64,000 bases of DNA, taken from positions 2,604,001 to 2,668,000 of the forward strand of contig NC_015160.1 of the NCBI RefSeq assembly GCF_000190535.1, given 5' to 3'. A model generated the notes under the pieces. That model saw nothing but the letters and a program-made list of their open reading frames with translations, made no database searches and was not told the DNA's origin. Position 1 is the first letter of the stretch; every line of letters starts with the position of its first letter. Both the position numbers and the translations under genes were made by a program. Origin of the DNA: Odoribacter splanchnicus DSM 20712. GTDB taxonomy: Bacteria > Bacteroidota > Bacteroidia > Bacteroidales > Marinifilaceae. This document shows, piece after piece, positions 27,858-36,073 of the stretch.

Positions 27858-29528
27858 ATGATACACAAAATCTTACATCGATTATATATGGGAATTGTTA
27901 CAATCGGCTGTACAATGCTATGGACTTTGTCCGGATGCGATAACGATACGTTAGATAGCTTTTTACAATTCTCTGATGATAATCTTTTACTAAGAGCGGC
28001 CGGTGATACTGTTGTCATTGACGTGACTGCCGGGTCCGGATGGGAAGCCGAAAGTATGGCTGATTGGTGTACTGTGGAAAAAAACAGGGAGAACCCTGAA
28101 GGAAAGTTGGTCATCCGGGTTAGTCCGTCGGATGACATATACGAAAGAGGAACGGCTGTAAAAGTAACTTGCGGAGACAATGTAATGCGTTTGGCTGTGC
28201 GTCAGGAACCGATGGTATTTGAAGTGACGGACGGCAAGAAATCGTTGGCTTTCAATAAAAGAGTTAGCTACGATACCCTGAAAATTCATACCAATATGGA
28301 TTGGAAAGTAGAAATTGCCGATACGACAGGTTGGTTACAAGTTGCAGATACCGTGGGTTCGGGAGATTCCGAACTGGTTTTTATAACTACGGATAATAGC
28401 CAGAAAAAAGAAAGATCGACAACCGTTCGTTTGAAATACGGCGTACGTACAATGAAATTAACCGCTTCCCAGAATGGAGGGATCCGGGCAGACGGAAATG
28501 TCCAAAAACACCAGGGAGAACGTGAACTCACAAACGGCTTTAACCTGATTTTTCTGGGAGATGGCTTTACGTCCGATGATCTGATTGCAGAAACGGGAGT
28601 ATTCGACCTGGCGGTAGAAGAAGCTTGTGAGGCCTTATTTACTGTCGAACCCTATAAAACTTACAAGGAATATTTCAATGTTTGGTCAGTGGCTTGCGAA
28701 TCACAAGAGCGCGGGGCCGGAACTTCCGAGTCAGGAAATACAGCATTATTCAGTTACTTTAACGAAGATAACCGCATCATCGGAAATAATACAACGGCTT
28801 TCAGTTATGCAAGCAAAATATTGGGAATGAATGACGCCATACTGCAAACGAATTCCGTCGTCATTGTATTGGTCAATGACGAACGTTATGGAGGCTCGAC
28901 TTATTGGTTCGGCGACCCGACTGATAGAAATGATACTGATTACAGGACAATCAGTTATGTCCCTTTGAACAGAGATATTCAATTACCGGGAGGATTCACC
29001 AACATTTTTCTGCATGAAGTCGGTGGACACGCTATCGGAAAACTGGGAGACGAATGGTCTACCGAACAGTTGTTTACTACTGAAGATAAAACTTTAATAA
29101 CTTATTATAAAAATTACAGGTTATATTGTTATAATGTAGGACTACCAACAAGTGAAAGGCTGATAACTTCTTATCCGGAGATGAGTTGGCAGTTTTTCCG
29201 ATATGTCAGTGGAAGCACAGCTCGTTACAGCGAAGTGTTGAAGCCTGCTGACGGAGGCTATGGATGTGTCAGTGATATTGCTAACAAGGCATTTGTTTCT
29301 CATTGTGAAGAAGAGAGTTGTATGATAAACAACGTACCTTATTTCAATGTTGCTTCGCGATATGCTATCGTACAATGGCTTTTGTTCCGTCTCAACGTAT
29401 ATGAATACTCCCCTCAAGGCATGACCGGATTGGTTAATTACTTTTTCGAACATGACCAATATGAACTACCGGCCGACTATACCGTATCGGACAGACCACC
29501 CCTTCCGATGCCGGCTCAGGTAAAATAA
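27858..29528 (+). CDS. BACON-domain M64 family metallopeptidase lipoprotein
   Basis: A 556-residue surface lipoprotein (lipobox at Cys27, TLSGC). Two BACON-like beta-sandwich modules occupy about 40-118 and 122-205, with GSGWEAESMADWC and TNMDWKVEIADTTGW. The peptidase domain starts near 215 (GFNLIFLGDGF) and has HEVGGHAIGKLGDEW at 386-400, the M64 zinc site with its downstream Asp. M64 includes the Clostridium ramosum IgA peptidase, but the target here is unknown. It is the last gene of the operon and is followed by a strong terminator. It is the main reason to suspect a protein or peptide ligand for this SusCD pair. Confidence 0.92.
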   Translation: MIHKILHRLYMGIVTIGCTMLWTLSGCDNDTLDSFLQFSDDNLLLRAAGDTVVIDVTAGSGWEAESMADWCTVEKNRENPEGKLVIRVSPSDDIYERGTAVKVTCGDNVMRLAVRQEPMVFEVTDGKKSLAFNKRVSYDTLKIHTNMDWKVEIADTTGWLQVADTVGSGDSELVFITTDNSQKKERSTTVRLKYGVRTMKLTASQNGGIRADGNVQKHQGERELTNGFNLIFLGDGFTSDDLIAETGVFDLAVEEACEALFTVEPYKTYKEYFNVWSVACESQERGAGTSESGNTALFSYFNEDNRIIGNNTTAFSYASKILGMNDAILQTNSVVIVLVNDERYGGSTYWFGDPTDRNDTDYRTISYVPLNRDIQLPGGFTNIFLHEVGGHAIGKLGDEWSTEQLFTTEDKTLITYYKNYRLYCYNVGLPTSERLITSYPEMSWQFFRYVSGSTARYSEVLKPADGGYGCVSDIANKAFVSHCEEESCMINNVPYFNVASRYAIVQWLLFRLNVYEYSPQGMTGLVNYFFEHDQYELPADYTVSDRPPLPMPAQVK

Positions 29529-29557
29529 TAGAGCTTTAAGCCGAATAAAACATCAGA

Positions 29558-29610
29558 TCCTGTCATAACTTACCGTTTAGCCGGAACATTATGGCAGGAT
29601 ATCTTTTTTA
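29558..29610 (+). terminator. Terminator of import operon 1
   Basis: A 12-bp stem (29558-29569 with 29590-29601, one G-U wobble), a 20-base loop and six T at 29605-29610 on the plus strand. Its right arm lies inside the end of the opposing sigma gene, so the two converging units share this DNA. Confidence 0.83.
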
Positions 29611-30185
29611 GAAATCTGCATAATCATAACTAACAGTACCAGATTTCGCAGTCGATTTTTTAAATAACGGAAAGCATTTTTCTTATGGGTTTTGACAGTA
29701 AGCACAGACAGATTCAGCAGTTGGGCTATTTCCTGATTTTTCTTACCCTCTAAAGATAAAAGAATGACCTCCTGGCTACGTTGCGGCAATTCACCGATGG
29801 CTGCGTACAACTCCCGCAATATTTCTTCCTCTTGCACTGAAAAATCGGGTAGTTTTTGTTCATAAAGCACATGTGCCGTGTATTTTTCTTCGACTGCCCG
29901 GTGTTTCCAGTAATCTGCACAACGGTTCGAGACGGCTTCGTACAAATAAGCTTTAAATCCGTTGATAGAATTGTATTGTTTGTTACTTTCCCAGATATTG
30001 ATAAAGATTTCCTGCACGATATCTTCAGCCACCTTGTGATTTTCCACTCTGCGTTCCGCAAAAAGGACAAGGTAACTATAAAATTGCTGAAAGAGTTTAT
30101 GATAAGCTTGTTCGTCTTTCAAGTTAAAGCGCTGCAAAAAATCTTTCTGTTCGCTCACAGTGTCTTCCGTCGTTTTACCGAACAA
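29589..30185 (-). CDS. ECF RNA polymerase sigma factor (import locus 1)
   Basis: A 198-residue sigma-70 family ECF factor. Region 2 (about 30-95) reads YLVLFAERRVENHKVAEDIV, then QEIFINIWE. Region 4 (about 125-180) ends in a helix-turn-helix, KNQEIAQLLNLSVLTVKTHK. It would recruit RNA polymerase to the FecR-SusCD promoter once FecR releases it. Unusually it lies 11 kb from fecR, convergent with the operon and after the M64 gene. Either it is the partner of the FecR at 17914 or it is an orphan; the sequence cannot settle this. Its C-terminal end overlaps the operon terminator. Confidence 0.92.
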   Translation of the reverse strand: MFGKTTEDTVSEQKDFLQRFNLKDEQAYHKLFQQFYSYLVLFAERRVENHKVAEDIVQEIFINIWESNKQYNSINGFKAYLYEAVSNRCADYWKHRAVEEKYTAHVLYEQKLPDFSVQEEEILRELYAAIGELPQRSQEVILLSLEGKKNQEIAQLLNLSVLTVKTHKKNAFRYLKNRLRNLVLLVMIMQISKKDILP

Positions 30186-30234
30186 AATAAAGGATTAATA
30201 ATAGATTTTCCAATTTATATTCCAAATTCTTTTG

Positions 30235-30288
30235 AAAAACTGTGTCAGCAAAGTCCATACTTTATTCTTTTTCTTCGCTGACACAGTT
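30235..30288 (-). terminator. Intrinsic terminator after metK
   Basis: A perfect 12-bp stem (AACTGTGTCAGC at 30238-30249 with 30277-30288) enclosing 27 bases. On the minus strand it is followed by a run of T (30235-30239). It lies 34 bases past the metK stop and just upstream of the sigma gene, so metK transcription should not run into it. Confidence 0.8.
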
Positions 30289-30321
30289 CAAATTACAATC
30301 AATGTCCAGGGACACCTTCTC

Positions 30322-31629
30322 TTATGGCTGTGGTTTCTTAAACTCCTTGAATACCCGCTTTATCTCATCGACATAGTCCAGTTTTTCCCAGGTAAAAAGT
30401 TCCACTTCTTTCTCAACCGTAGGCCAATAATTCGAAGTGAACACTTTTTTCACTATTTCGGGTTTGCGTCCCATGTGCCCATAACTGGCAGTCTCCTGAT
30501 AAATCGGATTACATAATTTCAAGCGTTCTTCGATAGCCCTCGGACGAAGGTCGAAAATCTCGCTGACTTTCCCGGCAATCTCTGCATCCGTTAAACTGAC
30601 TTTCGAAGTACCGTAAGTATTCACATACACTCCTACAGGACGGGCAACGCCGATCGCATAGGAAATCTGGATCAGGATCTCGTCGGCTATCCCCGCTGCT
30701 ACCATATTTTTAGCGATATGACGGGCAGCATAGGCAGCAGACCGATCGACTTTCGAAGGGTCTTTTCCGGAGAAAGCTCCCCCACCGTGGGCTCCTTTCC
30801 CCCCGTAGGTATCGACAATAATCTTACGCCCTGTCAGCCCTGTATCTCCATGAGGACCTCCGATCACAAATTTACCGGTCGGGTTGACAAAAAGAATGAC
30901 ATTTTTATCGAATAAAGCCTGTACCCGTTTTGGCAACAGGGCCTTTACCCGGGGCAGCAGAATATCGACGATATCTTTTCTGATCCATTCCACCATAGCC
31001 TCGTCGGCTTTCAGCTGGGCTTCCGGCGTTTCGTTGGCCGGCTTGATGAAATCGTCATGCTGGGTAGAAATGACAATCGTATGTATACGGACCGGTTTCC
31101 CTTCATCACCGTATTCAATGGTCACCTGTGATTTCGAATCGGGACGCAGATATTGCATCAACTGACCCTCTTTCCGGATTTGAGCCAATTCTTTCAGTAA
31201 AAGATGGGCTAATTCCAGGGACAACGGCATATAATTATCGGTCTCGTTACAGGCATAACCGAACATCATCCCCTGATCACCGGCTCCCTGTTCCATCGGA
31301 TCTTCACGCACCACTCCCCGGTTGATATCCGGCGATTGTTCGTGGATCGCAGAAAATACCCCGCAACTATTTCCGTCGAACATATACTCACTCTTGGTGT
31401 AGCCGATCTCATTGATCACTTCACGGGCCACTTGCTGCACGTCTACATAAGTCTTTGTTTTAATCTCGCCTGCAATGACAGTTTGTCCGGTTGTCACCAA
31501 AGTTTCACAGGCTACTTTTGCTTCCGGGTCGAACGCCAGAATCCGGTCGAGCACTGCATCCGAAATCTGATCGGCAACCTTATCAGGATGCCCTTCCGAT
31601 ACAGACTCTGAAGTAAATAAATATCCCAT
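30322..31629 (-). CDS. metK: S-adenosylmethionine synthetase
   Basis: Makes SAM from methionine and ATP in the cytoplasm. At 435 residues it is the longer Bacteroidetes form. It begins [20 protein letters not shown] with the ATP-binding His-Pro-Asp. The methionine-loop region has [12 protein letters not shown] near 117, and the phosphate-binding region has [19 protein letters not shown] near 280. It is monocistronic with its own terminator. Its leader contains four tandem heptamers ending 7 bases before the start codon. I see no SAM riboswitch fold in the leader. Confidence 0.98.
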   Translation of the reverse strand: MGYLFTSESVSEGHPDKVADQISDAVLDRILAFDPEAKVACETLVTTGQTVIAGEIKTKTYVDVQQVAREVINEIGYTKSEYMFDGNSCGVFSAIHEQSPDINRGVVREDPMEQGAGDQGMMFGYACNETDNYMPLSLELAHLLLKELAQIRKEGQLMQYLRPDSKSQVTIEYGDEGKPVRIHTIVISTQHDDFIKPANETPEAQLKADEAMVEWIRKDIVDILLPRVKALLPKRVQALFDKNVILFVNPTGKFVIGGPHGDTGLTGRKIIVDTYGGKGAHGGGAFSGKDPSKVDRSAAYAARHIAKNMVAAGIADEILIQISYAIGVARPVGVYVNTYGTSKVSLTDAEIAGKVSEIFDLRPRAIEERLKLCNPIYQETASYGHMGRKPEIVKKVFTSNYWPTVEKEVELFTWEKLDYVDEIKRVFKEFKKPQP

Positions 31630-31635
31630 AATTTA

Positions 31636-31663
31636 ATTGAAAATTGAAAATTGAAAATTGAAA
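31636..31663 (-). repeat. Tandem heptamer in the metK leader
   Basis: Four perfect copies of ATTGAAA on the plus strand, so TTTCAAT in the metK mRNA, ending 7 bases before the metK start codon. A change in copy number would alter the ribosome-binding zone. Confidence 0.88.
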
Positions 31664-31890
31664 ATGTACTATACGCAATCAATATCCAATCGGTTAATTA
31701 TATTACGGGAAAGGCAATGGATGGTTGAATTCAGAAGTATATGCATTTTAGCAATTTTTTTCTGTGGTTGCAATCAGCCAAATCTTTCCACAATGACGGG
31801 ACAAAGATAGGAAGGAAAAAGGTAAAAGTAAAAAGTTAAAGGTTAAAAAAAAGCAGAAAGAGGAAAAGCGCATCATTCGGGTTTTATTAT

Positions 31891-31898
31891 TAATTTTG
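31891..31898 (+). promoter_or_regulatory. Likely -7 box of waaA
   Basis: TAATTTTG matches the Bacteroides -7 element TAnnTTTG and lies 23 bases before the waaA ATG. No TTTG stands at the expected -33 spacing, so only half of the promoter is supported. Confidence 0.45.
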
Positions 31899-31921
31899 CG
31901 GCCTATATTCAAAGTATCGTT

Positions 31922-33154
31922 ATGGCATTCTTATATAATATTGGAATTCAGGCATATCATCTGGCAATACAATTGGCAGCTCCTTTCAATGAAAAAGCAG
32001 CCCTTTTATGTAAAGGCAGAAAAGAAGTCTGGAAAAAAGCAGCCGGTATACAACGGGGAGAAGGTCGTTTGGTGTGGTTTCATGCCGCTTCTTTGGGCGA
32101 ATTCGAACAAGGCCGCCCGGTGATCGAAGCCTTGAAGGCCGCAGAACCGGCAACTCAAATCCTGCTTACCTTTTTTTCGCCCTCAGGTTATGAAATCCGC
32201 AAAAATTATACCGGTGCAGATTACATCCTTTATCTGCCGGGAGATACGCGACGCAATGCGGTCCGCCTGATTGAAAAATTCCGTCCGGACGCAGCGGTCT
32301 TTATCAAATATGAATTCTGGTTCCACTACCTGAACGAACTGAACAAACGAAACATCCCGGTATATCTCATCTCAGCCATTTTCCGTCCCAACCAGCCTTT
32401 TTTTAAAAGTTGGGGAAAACTCCACCGGCGGATGCTGGGATGCTTCAAAGAATTGTTCGTGCAGGACGGGCAATCGGTGGAATTACTGAAATCCATCGGC
32501 ATAAAAAATGTCAGACTGACAGGAGATACCCGTTTCGACCGGGTAAAACAGATCGCGGAAAATGCAAAACAAATCGTCAAAGTAGAGCAATTCTGTGACG
32601 GCCGCCCCGCCATCGTCTGCGGCAGCACCTGGCCACCCGATGAAGAAATTCTCCTGGAATATATCAACTGCCATCCGGACGGTTATAAATGGATTATCGT
32701 CCCTCACGAAATCGGGGAAAATCACATCAAAGCGATTTTGGACAAATGCAGGAAGAAGGTAGTCCGCTACACCTCGGAAAATATTGATTTGGCCGATAAG
32801 GAGGTACTGATTATCGATTGTATCGGTCTGCTTTCATCGATTTACCGGTATGGGAAGATCGCTTATATCGGCGGAGGTTTCGGAGTCGGTATCCACAATA
32901 CCCTTGAAGCTGCCGTGTATGGAATACCGGTAATTTTCGGACCCAAATATCAAAAATTCAACGAAGCGGTCAGCCTGATCCGGGAAGGCGGAGCTTTCAG
33001 CATTTCCAACGGGGCAGAACTTTCGGAGATCCTGGACAGCCTGATTCAGCATCCGGCAATTGCAGTAACCGCCGGACAAAAGGCATTGGAATATGTGAAC
33101 AGCCAACTGGGTGCGACAGCAGTAATCAGTAAAGCACTAAGCACTACAATTTAG
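31922..33154 (+). CDS. waaA: 3-deoxy-D-manno-octulosonate (Kdo) transferase
   Basis: Attaches Kdo to lipid A at the inner leaflet of the inner membrane, a key step of lipopolysaccharide core assembly. At 410 residues it matches the family. The hydrophobic N-terminus (1-20) anchors it, and WFHAASLGEFEQG at 52-64 holds the catalytic Glu60. The CMP-Kdo-binding C-terminal half has GSTWPPDEE near 239, IVPHEIGENH near 259 and AYIGGGFGVGIHNTLEAA near 317-334. The gene overlaps the converging mtnA gene by 11 bases at its 3' end. Confidence 0.95.
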   Translation: MAFLYNIGIQAYHLAIQLAAPFNEKAALLCKGRKEVWKKAAGIQRGEGRLVWFHAASLGEFEQGRPVIEALKAAEPATQILLTFFSPSGYEIRKNYTGADYILYLPGDTRRNAVRLIEKFRPDAAVFIKYEFWFHYLNELNKRNIPVYLISAIFRPNQPFFKSWGKLHRRMLGCFKELFVQDGQSVELLKSIGIKNVRLTGDTRFDRVKQIAENAKQIVKVEQFCDGRPAIVCGSTWPPDEEILLEYINCHPDGYKWIIVPHEIGENHIKAILDKCRKKVVRYTSENIDLADKEVLIIDCIGLLSSIYRYGKIAYIGGGFGVGIHNTLEAAVYGIPVIFGPKYQKFNEAVSLIREGGAFSISNGAELSEILDSLIQHPAIAVTAGQKALEYVNSQLGATAVISKALSTTI

Positions 33155-34202
33155 AGAGGCCACGATCAAAAGGAGGATATAAAATCCCTTTTTCGGTAAT
33201 GATTGCCGTGATCAATTCATGACGGGTCACATCGAAAGCAGGGTTATACACCTTTATTTCCGGAGGTGCCATCCGTCGGGTATACCATTTTTCTGTGATT
33301 TCACCGGCTTGCCGTTCTTCAATGGGAATATGTGCCCCATCCGGACATTTTAAATCAACTGTAGAAGTCGGTCCAAGTACGTAAAAAGGAATTCCATAAT
33401 ATTTAGCTAAAACAGCAACTCCGGAAGTACCTATTTTATTAGCAACATCTCCATTAGCCGCTATCCGGTCGCATCCCACCAAAACAGCCTGCACCTTTCC
33501 CTGCCCCATCACACAGGAAGCCATATTATCGCAGATCAAAGTGACATCGGCTCCTGCTTTCTGAAGTTCAAAGGCTGTCAAACGTGCCCCCTGTAACAAT
33601 GGACGGGTTTCATCTGCATACACTTTAAAATGATAACCACGCTCCTGCCCCAAATAAACAGGAGCCAAAGCCGTACCATATGCAGAAACTGCGAGATGTC
33701 CGGCATTACAATGAGTCAGCAGCCCCATTCCCGGTTGTAAAACACTTAATCCCCATTCCCCGATACTCCGGCAAGCAGCCGCATCCTCTGCCCGGATAGC
33801 TTCCGCCTCCTGCTGCAATTTTATTTTTATTGTATCAACCTGCTGATCCTGCAACGACAAAACACATTTTTCCATCCGGTCCAAAGCCATAAATAAATTT
33901 ACAGCAGTAGGACGTGAAGAAGCCAGGTATTTTTTTACCTCCGTAAATTTTTGAAAAAAAACGGAAAAAGACTGTTCCCCGAATTGTTGTGCACAAACCG
34001 CCATGCCATAGGCAGCAGCAACTCCGATCGCCGGGGCCCCCCTCACCTTCAGGTGATAAATGGCTTCCCAAATCTCCTCCGGAGTATATAAGCGGAGATA
34101 TGCTTCCCGATTGGGCAATTGCGTCTGGTCGAGAATAATTACAGCCGGCTCTTCCCAATCGACACTTACCGTCGTCAGGCCGGCCAAACCTTCACTTTTC
34201 AT
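33144..34202 (-). CDS. mtnA: Methylthioribose-1-phosphate isomerase
   Basis: Isomerises 5-methylthioribose 1-phosphate to the ribulose form in methionine salvage. The start at 34202 gives MKSEGLAGLTTVSVDW (352 residues) and an ATGA overlap with the stop of the upstream peptidase gene, pointing to coupled translation; the frame to 34217 adds five residues. Family marks are KVRGAPAIGVAAAYG, LLTHCNAGHLA with the catalytic Cys, and VGCDRIAANGDVANKIGT with the catalytic Asp. eIF2B-like paralogs share this fold, but these two motifs favour MtnA. No other salvage genes are in the window. Confidence 0.92.
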   Translation of the reverse strand: MKSEGLAGLTTVSVDWEEPAVIILDQTQLPNREAYLRLYTPEEIWEAIYHLKVRGAPAIGVAAAYGMAVCAQQFGEQSFSVFFQKFTEVKKYLASSRPTAVNLFMALDRMEKCVLSLQDQQVDTIKIKLQQEAEAIRAEDAAACRSIGEWGLSVLQPGMGLLTHCNAGHLAVSAYGTALAPVYLGQERGYHFKVYADETRPLLQGARLTAFELQKAGADVTLICDNMASCVMGQGKVQAVLVGCDRIAANGDVANKIGTSGVAVLAKYYGIPFYVLGPTSTVDLKCPDGAHIPIEERQAGEITEKWYTRRMAPPEIKVYNPAFDVTRHELITAIITEKGILYPPFDRGLSKL

Positions 34203-35530
34203 TTTTCTTGCATCCATTCGTTCAGCGTATCGAGCAAATCTTCTTTCGACACCGGATCGAAATCTTTAATCCGGCAAGCATGGCTCATATCCCCTCTTAC
34301 GTATTTACGGCATTTTCCGTTTTTCTTCAAATCGACGCCGGTAGCATACCAGGGATCACTTCCGCCGTATACAAACAAAATCCGCTCGGCATCCGTCTGC
34401 AACCATTCGTTGATCGCCTTCATCTGTTTGTCATTAAAAGGCTTTTTTTCAACACCTTCAGGCATAGTGAATGAAAAGTCGATATCTTTATCGTCTTCGG
34501 GTAAGAATTTCTTGAACGGTTTTATTTTATAATCATACATCCCGATCTCGGTCAAAGCAGCATAAAAAAACGGTTGCATGCGGACGATGTACTTATCTTC
34601 AAAAAAATCAGGGGAAGACACTTTCACCAGGTATTCGAAGATCTCCTCCCAATCGGCACTTTCCTGATCGGGAATATCGGCACAATTATTCCCCCACTGC
34701 CAAAACGCAAAAGGATATTCCAGAATCATCAGCTGCAAGGCCCGTTTGGTCCCTCCCACCATCCGGTAGGTATATTTCTTTTCGGCAGCCAGTTCCTCAA
34801 GCATAGGAAGCAGCGTATCGAGATGTTCGAAACACATGGTCTGAAAATCACGGATCGTATAATGACAGGTATTCAGATCCTCCCAGTTAAAAAGCGCTTT
34901 CACCCCACTCTTCGCCGTTCCTAACCGATTCAGAAATTTATCCAAACGGGGATCTACATACTCCAGATTCAGGGGAGCCACATACGGTACACTGATATCC
35001 ACATCGGCCGGGTAAAAATAACGGTGAAATATCGTCGTCTGTCCTCCTTTGCTGATTCCGGTACTGATCCATTTCGATGCCGGATAAATTTTCTGCCTGA
35101 TAGCCTGTATAATCTCGTGCTGGTCATCGGCAGCCTGCTTGATGGTCAGGTTTTCCCAGGGAATTCCTCCTTCCGGCACACTTTGATCGAAAAAACGGTG
35201 CTCTATCGTCAGCTGATTCCCTTTCAGGATATTAGCCAATTCACCTTCTTCCGACGACCAGATATTATAGCCTTCCAACTCGACGATCACCGGAGCATCC
35301 GATTGTTTATGCCCCAGCAACACCCGTTGCCGGAAAGTCCCTTTTGCGGGATCGGAATGATCGACCGGCTGCTCGAACCAGAATTGATAATACTCCTGAA
35401 AAGGCTTTACATCCAGTTTCTGAATCTCACTAATCTGTGGTATCTGTTGCAACTTTTCATAAATCCCATCTCCGGCCCATACCGCCAGGGTAAACCATAC
35501 ACAAACAAAAGTAGTTAAGAGTTTTCTCAT
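34199..35530 (-). CDS. S28/S37-type secreted serine peptidase
   Basis: A 443-residue exported serine hydrolase (signal peptide about 1-19, ending VWAG). It belongs to the Bacteroides tripeptidyl-peptidase-like group annotated as S28 or PS-10/S37. The nucleophile is probably Ser160 in TGISKGGQT. YGGSDPWYATG (Asp) near 385 and DMSHAC (His) near 415 complete the triad. The N-terminal EYYQFWFEQPVDHSDP is typical. It probably removes short peptides from the N-termini of proteins in the periplasm. It is the first gene of a two-gene unit with mtnA, whose start overlaps its stop by four bases; the pairing has no obvious metabolic logic. Confidence 0.88.
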   Translation of the reverse strand: MRKLLTTFVCVWFTLAVWAGDGIYEKLQQIPQISEIQKLDVKPFQEYYQFWFEQPVDHSDPAKGTFRQRVLLGHKQSDAPVIVELEGYNIWSSEEGELANILKGNQLTIEHRFFDQSVPEGGIPWENLTIKQAADDQHEIIQAIRQKIYPASKWISTGISKGGQTTIFHRYFYPADVDISVPYVAPLNLEYVDPRLDKFLNRLGTAKSGVKALFNWEDLNTCHYTIRDFQTMCFEHLDTLLPMLEELAAEKKYTYRMVGGTKRALQLMILEYPFAFWQWGNNCADIPDQESADWEEIFEYLVKVSSPDFFEDKYIVRMQPFFYAALTEIGMYDYKIKPFKKFLPEDDKDIDFSFTMPEGVEKKPFNDKQMKAINEWLQTDAERILFVYGGSDPWYATGVDLKKNGKCRKYVRGDMSHACRIKDFDPVSKEDLLDTLNEWMQEK

Positions 35531-35685
35531 AATTCAAATAATTTAAAACATCATCCAATCTCCACCCTTAGTCGGGACTTATCTCAACGGGGACAAGGTA
35601 CGAAAAAAAGGCAGAAAGTAAAAAAGTAGCATGCAAAAAGTAAAAGACAAATGCTAAAAAGCGATCCGTAAAAGCAAGAAATCCA

Positions 35686-35717
35686 TTTGCCGGCAGGCAA
35701 GAAATTGATTAGCTTTG
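35686..35717 (+). promoter_or_regulatory. Bacteroides-type promoter ahead of lipoprotein remnant and MATE gene
   Basis: TTTG (35686-35689), 20 bases, then TAGCTTTG (35710-35717), an exact consensus match. Transcription would begin near 35724. This argues that the frame starting at 35687 is not translated from there and that the ATG at 35762 is the first usable start. Confidence 0.75.
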
Positions 35718-35761
35718 CGACAATTATCAAAACAGTTTATAATCCAAATCCGGAACAGTCT

Positions 35762-36073
35762 ATGAAGATATCCATAAGAACAGCTATGGCTTTGAAAACA
35801 AAAGCTTTGGCAGGAGAGTTATCCCTACTGTTTCTTTTAGGCGGATGTCATAAAAAAGTAAACTACTTTAACGGGGAGATCATAACCGTGAAAGATATTC
35901 CGGTAAGCGACACGCTGACCGGGGAACGGCTGCTGCTGGACAGTATCATTGCAAATGGAAGAGGTATATCGTTATCCGTTACCATTTTAATTCAGTCTAT
36001 CGGGTCCCTGAGGCCATCGGACTTTATGAACTTTATAAATGCTAAGCGACATGAGCTATTTCACACCCTATAA
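35762..36073 (+). pseudogene. Short lipoprotein, probably remnant of a propeller-type lipoprotein
   Basis: About 103 residues from the ATG at 35762, with a signal peptide and lipobox (LLFLLGGC). The next stretch, YFNGEIITVKDIPVSDTLTG, resembles the opening of the TolB-like or six-bladed propeller lipoproteins of Bacteroidetes, which are usually over 300 residues. After ANGRGIS the sequence loses that character and runs into the start of the MATE gene, which it overlaps. It is probably a truncated copy left after a deletion, though a true small lipoprotein is possible. An intact promoter precedes it. Confidence 0.45.

Noticed and set aside
31630..31921. Possible SAM riboswitch upstream of metK
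   Set aside because: The leader contains a heptamer array and AT-rich sequence but no set of paired stems I could match to a known SAM riboswitch class.
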